Source of the DNA: Mycobacterium sp. AT1
GTDB taxonomy: Bacteria; Actinomycetota; Actinomycetes; Mycobacteriales; Mycobacteriaceae
NCBI RefSeq assembly: GCF_002043095.1
Contig: NZ_MVOC01000008.1
Location: 1 to 64,000, forward strand
Reading direction: 5' to 3'
DNA length: 64,000 nucleotides
Shown: piece after piece, positions 1 to 7,653 of the stretch
How positions within the stretch are numbered: position 1 is the stretch's first letter
Layout: each line of letters starts with the position of its first letter
Made by a program: the position numbers and the translations under genes
The notes under the pieces: model-generated
Seen by the model: the letters and a program-made list of their open reading frames with translations, nothing else
The model's database searches: none
Told to the model about the DNA's origin: nothing

Positions 1-888
1 GCCCGTCATGACGGGCTGCCGACCATGAATCCGTTGTCGTGGTTGACCGGCGCATGGAGTGTGTCGCTTGCAACCGCCCGCTCCGCGTGGCGGGTGTCGT
101 CCGGCGCCGCGCAGATCGCGACGAGAATCCTGACGCCGCAATCCCAGGCGATGACCGGTCCGCTGACGGCGATGCGTCGCTACAGCGCGGCAAGCGTGTC
201 GCTGGCAGACGTGAAGTCGATCTGCCACCGCTTCGACGTCACGGTCAACGACGTGGCATTGGCAGCGATCACCGACGGCTTCCGGGAGGCAATGGTGCGC
301 CGGGACACGCCAACCCGGTCCGATTCGCTGCGTACGCTGGTTCCGGTGTCGGTCCGGCGGCCCGACGAACTCCACCTTCCCGACAACCGGGTCTCGGTGA
401 TGCTCCCGCTTCTGCCCGTTGACATCGCAGATCCCCTCGAACGGCTGCGTGCCGTCCACAACCGGATGACGCAGTCCAAGGCGAGTGGGCAGTCGCAGGC
501 AGGCAGCCTTGCGGTTGCCGCCTCCAACCTACTTCCCTTTGCGTTGACGGCGTGGACCGTTCGGCTTCTCACCCGACTGCCGCAACGTGGAGTGGCAACG
601 GTGGCGACGAACGTACCCGGACCCCGCACGCGCGTCACGGTGATGGGCCGCGTGGTGCAGTCCCTGCTGCCCATTCCGCCCATTGCGCTAAACCTTCGGA
701 TCGGGATCGCGATCACCAGCTACGCCGACGAACTCACCTTCGGCGTGATCGGCGACTTCGACGCCACGGTGAGCCCGGAGGAACTCGCCAACGGCATCCG
801 CGAGGGTGTCGAGCGGTTGGTCTCGGTGACGAAGGCCTGCAGGCGTTCCCGTCGAGCGGGAAGCCAGCTGCTACTGCTGATCTCTTGA
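1..888 (+). CDS. Wax ester synthase/diacylglycerol acyltransferase (WS/DGAT), C-terminal part
   Basis: The reading frame is open from the first base, so this is the last 295 residues of a gene that begins outside the window. WS/DGAT enzymes join an acyl-CoA to diacylglycerol or a fatty alcohol to make storage lipid. The catalytic HHxxxDG motif lies in the missing N-terminal half. What remains matches the C-terminal WS/DGAT (DUF1298) domain: a segment reading VTVNDVALAAITDGFRE, then PVSVR, LPDNRVSVMLPLLP, TNVPGP and an ALNLRIGIAITSY stretch. The run of about 15 residues after SVTK is rich in Arg and Leu and may be a non-conserved tail. The next gene converges on it 13 bp away. In M. tuberculosis tgs1 sits beside a nitroreductase of the type found at 2536, so the neighbourhood fits a dormancy-lipid theme; that link is inference. 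Confidence 0.9.
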   Translation, partial: ARHDGLPTMNPLSWLTGAWSVSLATARSAWRVSSGAAQIATRILTPQSQAMTGPLTAMRRYSAASVSLADVKSICHRFDVTVNDVALAAITDGFREAMVRRDTPTRSDSLRTLVPVSVRRPDELHLPDNRVSVMLPLLPVDIADPLERLRAVHNRMTQSKASGQSQAGSLAVAASNLLPFALTAWTVRLLTRLPQRGVATVATNVPGPRTRVTVMGRVVQSLLPIPPIALNLRIGIAITSYADELTFGVIGDFDATVSPEELANGIREGVERLVSVTKACRRSRRAGSQLLLLIS

Positions 889-901
889 TCAGGACCGTCG
901 G

Positions 902-2398
902 TCAGGTTGCCAGGCAGCATATTTGGTGCGCTTCGGCAGTGGTGTCGCCCAGCGGTCGGCTGGTGTCGACGAAGTGTGCACCCTCCCACGAGGTCTCCTC
1001 GCGACACATGGCCGACGCGATCTCGGGTGTGGCGTCCGACGACGAATTCCGGCGATCGAGGATTCTCGCCGTCGCGACGTCGACCGGGACCGTACAGGCA
1101 AGCTCGACGATTGGGGACTTCGTTGCATTCGACACCTCGCGCGCCTCCACTCGGTGCCGCAATTCACGCCACGTCGCATCCAGGATCACCGACTGTCCCC
1201 CCGTCAGCAGCGCGCCGGCGCGATGCAACAGGGCGTCGTACACGGCGTCGACGTTGTCCGCGGTGTACAGACCCGCACCGTAGACACCGGCGACACCGTC
1301 GAGATCACCGTCTGCGTGCATCTCGCGGCGGACGTCGTCGCTGGAGACCACCTGCGCCGCCGTGCGGTCAGCCAACGCGTTGGCGAGCGTGGTCTTGCCC
1401 GTGCCGGGGCCGCCGCCGACCAACACCAATCGCACCGTGCCCGTCCGGAGGTGCTGCAACGCGAGGTCGAGATGACGGCGCACGCCGGCACGTGCACCCG
1501 CGTCGCCTTGACTCACCCTGATGCAGTCAACCTTGGCGCGGACCACCGCTCGGTACGCAATGTAGAAGTGCGCCAGCGACATCGGCGCCGAATCGCCGGA
1601 AAAGCGGCGGTATTCGCCGAGGAAGAACTCGGCGAGGGACGGGTTTCCCAGAAACTCCAGATCCATTGCCAGGAAGGCGGCGTCGTCGAGCCCGTCGACG
1701 AACCGAAGCCGATCGTCGAACTCCAGGCAGTCCAGCAGGACCGGACCCGTCCCGGGGCAGAAGACGTCGTCGGCGATGAGATCGCCATGACCGTCGACCA
1801 CGCGCAGGTCGACGAGGCGTCGGGCGAACAACCCGGCCCTGCCGTCGACGTACTGCCCTGCGAGGCGGTCGATCTCAGCCACCACCGCTGGGTCGGCCAA
1901 TCCCGTGGAGACGTGGTCCAACTCTGCGACGTTCTGCCGCCAGCGGGCCTGGATCGCCGCGGCCGTTCCGCAGGCGTCGACGTTCGGGCCACGCGCAGCC
2001 ATGGCATGGAACGAAGCCAGCTTCTCGGCGATGGCCGACAGGTGGTGCTCGACCGGCTCACCGCGCCGGACCATCGACGCCAGGCGAATCGAATCGGGGT
2101 AGCGTCGCATCACCACCACTGGCTCTGGCTCGGCGTTCTCGGGGTCGGCGAGGTGGGCAACGCCAAGGTAGCTGTCAGCGGACAGCCGACTGTTGAGCCG
2201 GACCTCACGCTGGCACGCCTCTTCACGACGCTCAACCGTGCTGAAGTCGAGAAACTCGGTGACGACCGACTTCTTGGCCTTGTAGGCCCTGTCGCCGACG
2301 AGCACGACCAGACCCGTGTGGGTCTCGCGAATCTCCGGGGTCCGAGACCCGCATCCGATTCCGTTCCGGGCCAATGCTGAGCTCATGGGGTCGATCAT
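902..2398 (-). CDS. APH-like kinase / AAA P-loop ATPase fusion (Rv2004c type)
   Basis: This is a 498-residue two-domain protein. Residues 1 to about 320 look like an aminoglycoside-phosphotransferase-type kinase fold, with a Lys-rich YKAKKSV strand near the start and a VDGHGDLIADDV catalytic-loop-like segment around residue 210. The C-terminal part is a P-loop nucleotide-binding domain starting at VGGGPGTGKTTLANAL. The same architecture and length are known from M. tuberculosis Rv2004c, a DosR-regulon gene of unknown substrate. The start used is the ATG at 2398; a second in-frame ATG lies at 2386, and neither has a strong Shine-Dalgarno sequence. It is divergent from the nitroreductase at 2536, and the shared spacer carries DosR-like half-sites. 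The biochemical reaction is unknown. Confidence 0.85.
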   Translation of the reverse strand: MIDPMSSALARNGIGCGSRTPEIRETHTGLVVLVGDRAYKAKKSVVTEFLDFSTVERREEACQREVRLNSRLSADSYLGVAHLADPENAEPEPVVVMRRYPDSIRLASMVRRGEPVEHHLSAIAEKLASFHAMAARGPNVDACGTAAAIQARWRQNVAELDHVSTGLADPAVVAEIDRLAGQYVDGRAGLFARRLVDLRVVDGHGDLIADDVFCPGTGPVLLDCLEFDDRLRFVDGLDDAAFLAMDLEFLGNPSLAEFFLGEYRRFSGDSAPMSLAHFYIAYRAVVRAKVDCIRVSQGDAGARAGVRRHLDLALQHLRTGTVRLVLVGGGPGTGKTTLANALADRTAAQVVSSDDVRREMHADGDLDGVAGVYGAGLYTADNVDAVYDALLHRAGALLTGGQSVILDATWRELRHRVEAREVSNATKSPIVELACTVPVDVATARILDRRNSSSDATPEIASAMCREETSWEGAHFVDTSRPLGDTTAEAHQICCLAT

Positions 2399-2430
2399 CG
2401 CGCTCGGCCCGATCCGAGGACAGCGTCATG

Positions 2431-2482
2431 GGACCCCGCTTCGGCGCCACAGGTCCCGTTCGATGGGGCCCAAAGACCCTGG
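2431..2482. promoter_or_regulatory. DosR-like half-sites between the divergent pair
   Basis: The spacer between the Rv2004c-type gene and the nitroreductase holds GGGACC at 2430-2435 and GGTCCC at 2452-2457, which form a spaced inverted repeat. A second element at 2463-2482 reads ATGGGGCCCAAAGACCCTGG. Against the DosR consensus (TTSGGGACTWWAGTCCCSAA) it matches about 13 of 20 positions, including GGG on the left and CCC on the right of an AAA centre. Family knowledge that both flanking gene types are DosR targets in M. tuberculosis raises the odds. The match is imperfect, so treat it as a candidate. Confidence 0.4.
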
Positions 2483-2535
2483 CGTCCATGCGCGGTCGAG
2501 GGCCATGGTTTCCCAAGACGACTGAAGGGATCATC

Positions 2536-3537
2536 GTGCCGAAACCCATGGCGCCCAGCGGTGTCATCGCCGACGCCGTGCACCTTGCGTGCCGCGCTCC
2601 GTCATTCCACAACAGCCAGCCCTGGCGGTTCGTCGGGAAGGGAGCGGGTGTCCTGCACCTCTACCTGGACCGCGACCGCCTGGTGGAAACCGATTCCTCG
2701 GGTCGGCAAGCACTGATCAGCTGCGGGGCGGTGCTCGACCATCTCAAGGTGGCGATGGCGGCGGCCGGATGGGTCGCCAACGTCGACTACTACCCGAACC
2801 CGAACGACAGCACCCATCTCGCGTCGGTCGACTTCGTTCCGCTCGACTACGTCACCCGTGGTCACCGCCGCCGCGCCGACGCGATCCTGGCCAGGCGGAC
2901 CGACCGCCTTCCCTTCGCTGCGCCGGAGCGTTGGGACGACTTCGAGCCGCTGCTGCTGGCGGCCGTCGACGACGATCTGGCGCACCTGGTCGTCCTGTCG
3001 GAGGACTCCCGTGGCCGGCTCGCCGACGCGTCGGCGCTGACCGAGGCGCTGCGCCTCTACGACTCTCCCTACCACGCCGAGCTGGCCTGGTGGACTGGAC
3101 CATTCGCCACGCACGACGGAATTCCGCACAGCTCGCTGGTGTCGGCGGCCGAAAGCGATCGCGTCGACGTGGGCCGCATCTTCCCGGTCACCCATCACGG
3201 TCAACGGCGGGCACAGGTGGCCGAAGACCACTCGAAGGTGCTCGTTCTGTCCGCGCTCGGTGACACCCGCCGTGACGTCCTCGCGTGCGGGGAGGCGCTG
3301 TCCGTGGCGCTCCTCGAGGCCACGATGGCGGGTCTGTCGACGTGCCCGTTGACTCATCTGACCGAGGTCCCGGCCACCCGCGACATGGTCGGTGCGCTTA
3401 CCGGACACCCCCTGCCCCAGGTGCTAATTCGGGTCGGGTTGGTCCCGGCACTCGACGACGTGCCGCCGCCCACCCCCCGGCGCCCTCTGAGCAGCGTGCT
3501 GTCCTGGCAGCCGTCAGTCGCCGAGGTCGCGCGGTAA
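2536..3537 (+). CDS. Acg-like nitroreductase family protein
   Basis: This 333-residue protein is close to the length of M. tuberculosis Acg (Rv2032), a nitroreductase-fold protein of the DosR regulon that sequesters flavin. Near the N-terminus the conserved RAPSFHNSQPWRF segment is clear. Later come ARRTDRLPF and, towards the C-terminus, a TMAGLSTCPLTHLTE stretch typical of this subfamily. I chose the GTG at 2536 because GAAGGGA lies 6 bp upstream and the homology begins directly after it; the longer open frame would overlap the divergent gene. The redox partner and substrate are not visible. The stop codon touches the convergent alcohol dehydrogenase stop at 3538. Confidence 0.88.
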   Translation: MPKPMAPSGVIADAVHLACRAPSFHNSQPWRFVGKGAGVLHLYLDRDRLVETDSSGRQALISCGAVLDHLKVAMAAAGWVANVDYYPNPNDSTHLASVDFVPLDYVTRGHRRRADAILARRTDRLPFAAPERWDDFEPLLLAAVDDDLAHLVVLSEDSRGRLADASALTEALRLYDSPYHAELAWWTGPFATHDGIPHSSLVSAAESDRVDVGRIFPVTHHGQRRAQVAEDHSKVLVLSALGDTRRDVLACGEALSVALLEATMAGLSTCPLTHLTEVPATRDMVGALTGHPLPQVLIRVGLVPALDDVPPPTPRRPLSSVLSWQPSVAEVAR

Positions 3538-4578
3538 TCAGCCGTGGGGCGTGATGACGGCGCGCCCCTGGATCTTCCCGTCGTGGAGCAGCTGGTAGGC
3601 GTTGGCCGCCTCGTCGAGGGCGAAGTGTTCGACGAGCATCCGGATCTTGCCTGCCTTGGCGAGTTCGATGACGTCGATCAATTCGGGGATGGATCCCCAG
3701 AACGGTGATGCGACGGCGCATTCGTGCGGTGGGCTGGAGAAGTTGACGGGTAGCGCGGCGCTGCCGACGCCGACGATGGTGAGATGTCCAAGCACGCGAG
3801 CCACTTGCGCAGCCATTGCCAAGGTGGGGGTGATGCCGACCAGGTCGAGGACCAGTTCGGCTCCCTGACCCTTGCTCATGTCCTTGATGCGTGTAACGGC
3901 GCCGTCGCCGGAGATGAGCGCCTCGTCGGCACCCATGCTCTTGGCAATCTTCAGCTTGTCCTCCGAAGTGTCGACTGCGACAACCGTTGTCGCGCCGGAC
4001 AACGCCTTGAGGACCTGAATGGCCATCTGCCCCAGACCCCCGGCCCCGATGACGACGGCCGTCGAGCCGGGTCCGAGCAGATGCACCGATCGTTTGACGG
4101 CGTGGTAACTGGTGAGCCCGGCGTCGCTGAGCGGTGCGGCTTCCCGGGGATCCAGATCGCCGAGCGGAATGAGGTAGCGGGCCGACGGGACGAGGAGGTA
4201 CTCGGCCATCCCGCCGTTGGTGCCGCCGAGACCACCCGGGCTCGGCAGACCCGTTGTCTGGCAGTAGTTCTCCATGCCTTGGCGACAGTTGGTGCACAGG
4301 CCACAGCCCCACGGTCCGTACACGATGACGGCATCGCCGGGTGCGAATCCCGTTGCGCCGGGACCCAAGCTCTCGACCCACCCCGCGTTCTCGTGGCCCA
4401 GGGTGAAGGGGGGCGCGAACGACCTGGACCCTGCGGGGAGTTCGAGCAGGTGCAGGTCGGAGTGGCAGGCCCCCGCACCGCCGACCTTGACCAGCACCTC
4501 CCCCGGCCCGGGTTCGGGTACCGGTACGTCCCGAACTTCGCCGGGCCGTTGCCATTCGACGAACCGGAAGGCCTTCAC
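3538..4578 (-). CDS. Zinc-dependent NAD(P) alcohol dehydrogenase
   Basis: This medium-chain dehydrogenase has 346 residues. It carries the catalytic zinc ligands (Cys-His in GACHSDLH and His-Glu in LGHENAG), the four-cysteine structural zinc lobe (CGLCTNC followed by YC), and a Rossmann VIGAGGLGQMA motif for NAD(P). It would oxidise an alcohol to an aldehyde or ketone. The start is a GTG at 4578, one base after the P450 TGA, so translation is probably coupled; upstream in-frame codons fall inside the P450 gene and are not conserved-looking. As the last gene of the ferredoxin-reductase-P450 operon it probably oxidises the alcohol made by P450 hydroxylation. That sequence of steps is inference. 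Confidence 0.92.
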   Translation of the reverse strand: MKAFRFVEWQRPGEVRDVPVPEPGPGEVLVKVGGAGACHSDLHLLELPAGSRSFAPPFTLGHENAGWVESLGPGATGFAPGDAVIVYGPWGCGLCTNCRQGMENYCQTTGLPSPGGLGGTNGGMAEYLLVPSARYLIPLGDLDPREAAPLSDAGLTSYHAVKRSVHLLGPGSTAVVIGAGGLGQMAIQVLKALSGATTVVAVDTSEDKLKIAKSMGADEALISGDGAVTRIKDMSKGQGAELVLDLVGITPTLAMAAQVARVLGHLTIVGVGSAALPVNFSSPPHECAVASPFWGSIPELIDVIELAKAGKIRMLVEHFALDEAANAYQLLHDGKIQGRAVITPHG

Positions 4579-4579
4579 C

Positions 4580-5845
4580 TCAGTCCACGATGCGGTCGAA
4601 GGCGACTTCGAGGTGACGCGGTCCGCGGAACACTTGGCTCTGCCGATACGGCGGCGGGTCGACGACCAGACGGGGGTTCTCGACCCGGCGTAGGAAGTTC
4701 TCCACCGCGAGGTTGACCTCCAGGCGTGCCAGCGGACCTCCCATGCAGGTGTGAATGCCACTGCCCCAACCGAAGTGCTGGTTGTCGAGGCGCAGCGGAT
4801 CGAACCTGGCCGGATCGGGGAACATCTCCGGGTCGCGGTTGGCGGCACCGTACATCAGGTGAACGACCGACCCGGCCGGGATGACGGTCCCGCCGACCTC
4901 GATGTCGGCGGTGGCGCTGCGGCTCGGGAAGAACTGCACGGCCGACTGCAGCCGTTGCACCTCCTCGATGGCACGGGGAATCAGCTCGGGTCGGTTGCGC
5001 AGCAGGTCGATCGATTCGGGGTTGCGCAGCAGCATCAGAACGCAGTGGGCGATGGTGTTGACCGTCGAGTCGTGCCCGGCGATGAGGAGCAGCACCGCGT
5101 TGGACGCCGCCTCCGCAGGTGCCATCGGTCCGTCCGGACCGTCGTCGTTGACGAGCTTGGAGAGCAGCCCATCGCCGGGTGCCGTGAGGTAGCCCTGAAT
5201 CAGGTCTGCCAGGTACTGCGACAATTCGGCGGTGCTCTGCTTGCCCTTGGCGGCGCGAGCCTGACCTTCCTCGGTGGTCGCTTCCGGCCCGAGGTCGAGG
5301 CCGGCCATGAAGTCGAAGATCCAGGCGTGGAACATGGGCTCGTCCTCGAGCGGGATGCCCAGCAGCTGGCATATGACGGCCACCGGCACGGGGTAGGCGT
5401 AGTCGTCCACGACGTCGAAGACTCCTGAGCCCTTGGTCTTGATCCCATCCAGCAGGTCGTTGCACAGCCGCTGGATGTTTGGCTCCATGTTGGGGATGAC
5501 GTCGGGTGAGTGGGGCGGCGCGAAGTGCCGCATCACCTGGCGCCTGGCCCGGTCGTGGTCGGGCGGATCGGACATGATGATGGTCTTGGCGCGGCCGTAG
5601 GCCTCGATGTCCTGGGCGCCCGGCTGTCCTGTCGCCGACGCTGCCCCGAGCGGACTGCGGCTGATGTCGGAGCTGATCCGCGGATCGTGTGCGAGCGTCA
5701 TCAGTTCGCGGTAGCCGGTGACGACGTAGGTGCGGTCGGCCACCTGGACGACGGGGGTCTGCCGGAGTTGGTCGAAGAATTCGTACGGGTCGTGACGATT
5801 CTCGAACTTCATCGCCTCCGCCCAGGCGGTCTCTGCGGTCGTCAT
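4580..5845 (-). CDS. Cytochrome P450 monooxygenase
   Basis: This bacterial class I P450 has 421 residues. The I-helix oxygen-activation motif AGHDST is at 256-261, the ExxR motif of the K-helix at E295-R298, and the heme-binding loop FGWGSGIHTCMGG puts the proximal cysteine at 367. It lacks a membrane anchor, as expected for a soluble bacterial enzyme. Electrons would come from the ferredoxin and reductase encoded immediately upstream, and the product may pass to the alcohol dehydrogenase that follows after one base. The starting ATG at 5845 lies 20 bp after the reductase stop, with an AGGAAGGGG Shine-Dalgarno sequence. The CYP family and substrate cannot be assigned by eye. Confidence 0.96.
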   Translation of the reverse strand: MTTAETAWAEAMKFENRHDPYEFFDQLRQTPVVQVADRTYVVTGYRELMTLAHDPRISSDISRSPLGAASATGQPGAQDIEAYGRAKTIIMSDPPDHDRARRQVMRHFAPPHSPDVIPNMEPNIQRLCNDLLDGIKTKGSGVFDVVDDYAYPVPVAVICQLLGIPLEDEPMFHAWIFDFMAGLDLGPEATTEEGQARAAKGKQSTAELSQYLADLIQGYLTAPGDGLLSKLVNDDGPDGPMAPAEAASNAVLLLIAGHDSTVNTIAHCVLMLLRNPESIDLLRNRPELIPRAIEEVQRLQSAVQFFPSRSATADIEVGGTVIPAGSVVHLMYGAANRDPEMFPDPARFDPLRLDNQHFGWGSGIHTCMGGPLARLEVNLAVENFLRRVENPRLVVDPPPYRQSQVFRGPRHLEVAFDRIVD

Positions 5846-5865
5846 GTCGTCGGTCCCCTTCCTGG

Positions 5866-7266
5866 CTAACGGGCCTTGGGACGGTACTCCGCGCCCCGCG
5901 AGGTCGGATCATGGCCAGTGAGAACGACATCCGGGATTCCGGTCGGTGCGCGCGGATCGCCGAAGCGGGCCGGCATGGGGGTTGAGTTCGTCGGCACGTC
6001 ATAGCCGGGTGGCGGTGGCGGAAACGGGGCCGAACGTTCGATGAGGTCGGCGTAGTACTGCAGCCACTTGCCGTGGTTGAACGTCAGCGCGCCGACGATG
6101 CGGCCGTTCTTGCCGAACGCGGCGGCGAAGCGCAGATCCTCCACCGACCCCTGGGTGAAGACGATTTCGTCGCCGAAGGAGCACACGCCGACACCCTTGA
6201 TGTTGACGCCAAATTGGCCCGACCAGAACTGCGGCAGCGGTAGGTGTGGGCGGCGGCCCATCTCCAGGTGAACCATGTTGTGCGCAGCGGTTTGAGCGCC
6301 GAGGACGGCGGCGTCGACGTGTTCGATGGCCATGAACTGGTACTCGTAGAGCACGTGCGGTGCGCGGGCGACGTCGCCTGCGACGAAGACGTTGTCGGTC
6401 ACCACGCCGTTGACGTCGAACGCGCGGCACCCCGCGTCGCAGGCCACGCCCCAGAATCCGGCGGCGAGGTCGGCGCCGTCCAACCATTCGATGTTGCGCA
6501 CCGAGCCAAGGGACGCGACCACGACGTCGACGTCCAGCACGGTGCCGTCGGACAGCCGTGCCTGCCGGACGTGACCGTCGGCGTCGCCGGTGAGCGCCTC
6601 GACGGCCACGCCGGTGCGAAGGTCGACTCCGGCGTCGCGCTGCATCTTGGCGGCGATGTCGCCGATGACCCCGCCGAGCGGGCCCACCAGCGGTGCGCTG
6701 GACCGTTCCGCCACGGTCACGTCAAGGCCGAGATCGCGGCACACCGAGGCCATCTCCGAGCCGATGAACCCGGCGCCGACGATGAGCACCCTCTTCGGCC
6801 TTGCCTTGAGGGCGGCCTGCAACTCCGCGGCGTCGTCACACGTGCGCAGCGTGTAGAGACCCTTGAGCGTGGCCTCCTCGGCGTTGAACCACGCCCGTGA
6901 CCGCACGCCGGTGGCGATCAGCACCCTGTCGTAGGGCACCCGATCGCCGTTGGCCAGCACCACTTCTCGGTTGGCGCGGTCCAGCGCGGTAGCCGCGACC
7001 CCGAGGCGCCAGTCCGCGTCGACCTCGCGCAACCGGGGCAGCTTGGTGTTGCCCGCCGGCACCCAGCCCTTCAGCACCTGCTTGGACAGTGGCGGCCGGT
7101 CGTACGGTTCGTGAACTTCGTCGCCGATGATGGTCAGCGAACCGGTGAATCCCTCGTCGCGTAGCGCTTCGGCGGCGCGCAGACCCGTCAGTGACGCGCC
7201 GACGATGACGATCCTGCCGGTCGCCTTGAAGCTGGCGACGATGTCGGCGATCAACGAGGCGGTCAC
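5866..7266 (-). CDS. FAD-dependent ferredoxin reductase
   Basis: This 466-residue flavoprotein has the two-dinucleotide-fold plan of oxygenase-coupled reductases. The FAD motif VIVGASLTGLRAAEAL is near residue 20, YDRPPLSK near 55, the NAD(P)H motif IVGAGFIGSEMA near 165, and the second FAD motif VFVAGDVARA near 290. The C-terminus carries about 60 residues of Pro-rich sequence (PFPPPPPGYDV and beyond) past the usual reductase end. The start codon overlaps the ferredoxin stop by 4 bp (ATGA at 7263-7266), so the two are translationally coupled. It should pass electrons from NAD(P)H to the 3Fe-4S ferredoxin and on to the P450. Confidence 0.94.
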   Translation of the reverse strand: MTASLIADIVASFKATGRIVIVGASLTGLRAAEALRDEGFTGSLTIIGDEVHEPYDRPPLSKQVLKGWVPAGNTKLPRLREVDADWRLGVAATALDRANREVVLANGDRVPYDRVLIATGVRSRAWFNAEEATLKGLYTLRTCDDAAELQAALKARPKRVLIVGAGFIGSEMASVCRDLGLDVTVAERSSAPLVGPLGGVIGDIAAKMQRDAGVDLRTGVAVEALTGDADGHVRQARLSDGTVLDVDVVVASLGSVRNIEWLDGADLAAGFWGVACDAGCRAFDVNGVVTDNVFVAGDVARAPHVLYEYQFMAIEHVDAAVLGAQTAAHNMVHLEMGRRPHLPLPQFWSGQFGVNIKGVGVCSFGDEIVFTQGSVEDLRFAAAFGKNGRIVGALTFNHGKWLQYYADLIERSAPFPPPPPGYDVPTNSTPMPARFGDPRAPTGIPDVVLTGHDPTSRGAEYRPKAR

Positions 7267-7478
7267 GTCGTCGACCTGTCCGCCGGCGGATCCATCTCGG
7301 CGACGATGGCCTGCACCGGGCAGGACGCCACGGCCCGCGCCACCCTTTGCCGTTGGGAGTCATCGGGATTCGGGTCGTAGGCGAGCGCCTCCTCGCCGTT
7401 GAGCTGGAGCACCTCCGGCGCCAGCGGGACGCATTGCGCGTATCCCAGGCAACGGTTCAGGTCGACGACGATGCGCAT
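7263..7478 (-). CDS. [3Fe-4S]-type ferredoxin
   Basis: This is a 71-residue ferredoxin with Cys10, Cys16 (C-x5-C) and Cys53 followed by Pro. Three rather than four cysteines in this spacing indicate a 3Fe-4S cluster, the form that serves actinobacterial P450s. The ATG at 7478 is preceded by GGGGAGGGG on the minus strand; a longer open frame upstream has no ferredoxin character. It is the first gene of the operon that continues with the reductase, the P450 and the alcohol dehydrogenase. Its promoter must lie between 7479 and about 7620, where two Zur-like boxes also sit. Confidence 0.92.
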   Translation of the reverse strand: MRIVVDLNRCLGYAQCVPLAPEVLQLNGEEALAYDPNPDDSQRQRVARAVASCPVQAIVAEMDPPADRSTT

Positions 7479-7565
7479 TCTGGGCCCCTCCCCACCGGTG
7501 CTGCCGACGGTACTCAGGACCTGGGTCCGGTAGGCGGTTTTCGACACTTGCCAGGGGAAACCGCT

Positions 7566-7587
7566 TGATGACAATGATTGTCGACAA
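7566..7587. promoter_or_regulatory. Zur/FurB-like box A
   Basis: A perfect inverted repeat GACAAT-G-ATTGTC lies at 7570-7582, flanked by TTGAT and GACAA. It resembles the mycobacterial FurB (Zur) box core TGAAAATGATTTTCA. It sits about 90 bp upstream of the ferredoxin start and about 70 bp upstream of the CobW-like gene at 7654, so it could act on either divergent operon. Confidence 0.65.
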
Positions 7588-7621
7588 CAGGTCGCATGAA
7601 CGGTACCGTGGGCCGGACCTC

Positions 7622-7643
7622 TATTGACAATGATTTTCAACAA
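7622..7643. promoter_or_regulatory. Zur/FurB-like box B, upstream of the CobW-like gene
   Basis: TATTGACAATGATTTTCAA at 7622-7640 is close to the FurB consensus: TTGA/TCAA arms around AAT-G-ATT with one mismatch. It ends only about 14 bp before the ATG at 7654 and abuts the Shine-Dalgarno AAGGAG at 7642-7647, so bound repressor would block transcription of this gene. Confidence 0.8.
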
Positions 7644-7653
7644 GGAGCCGTTC

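Noticed and set aside
923..2380. Long plus-strand open frame of 485 codons
   Set aside because: It lies opposite the Rv2004c-type gene, whose P-loop and kinase motifs are clear. The plus-strand product has no family pattern and mirrors GC-rich codon bias.
3398..4555. 385-codon minus-strand frame overlapping the alcohol dehydrogenase
   Set aside because: Wrong frame of the dehydrogenase; Arg-rich and without motif.
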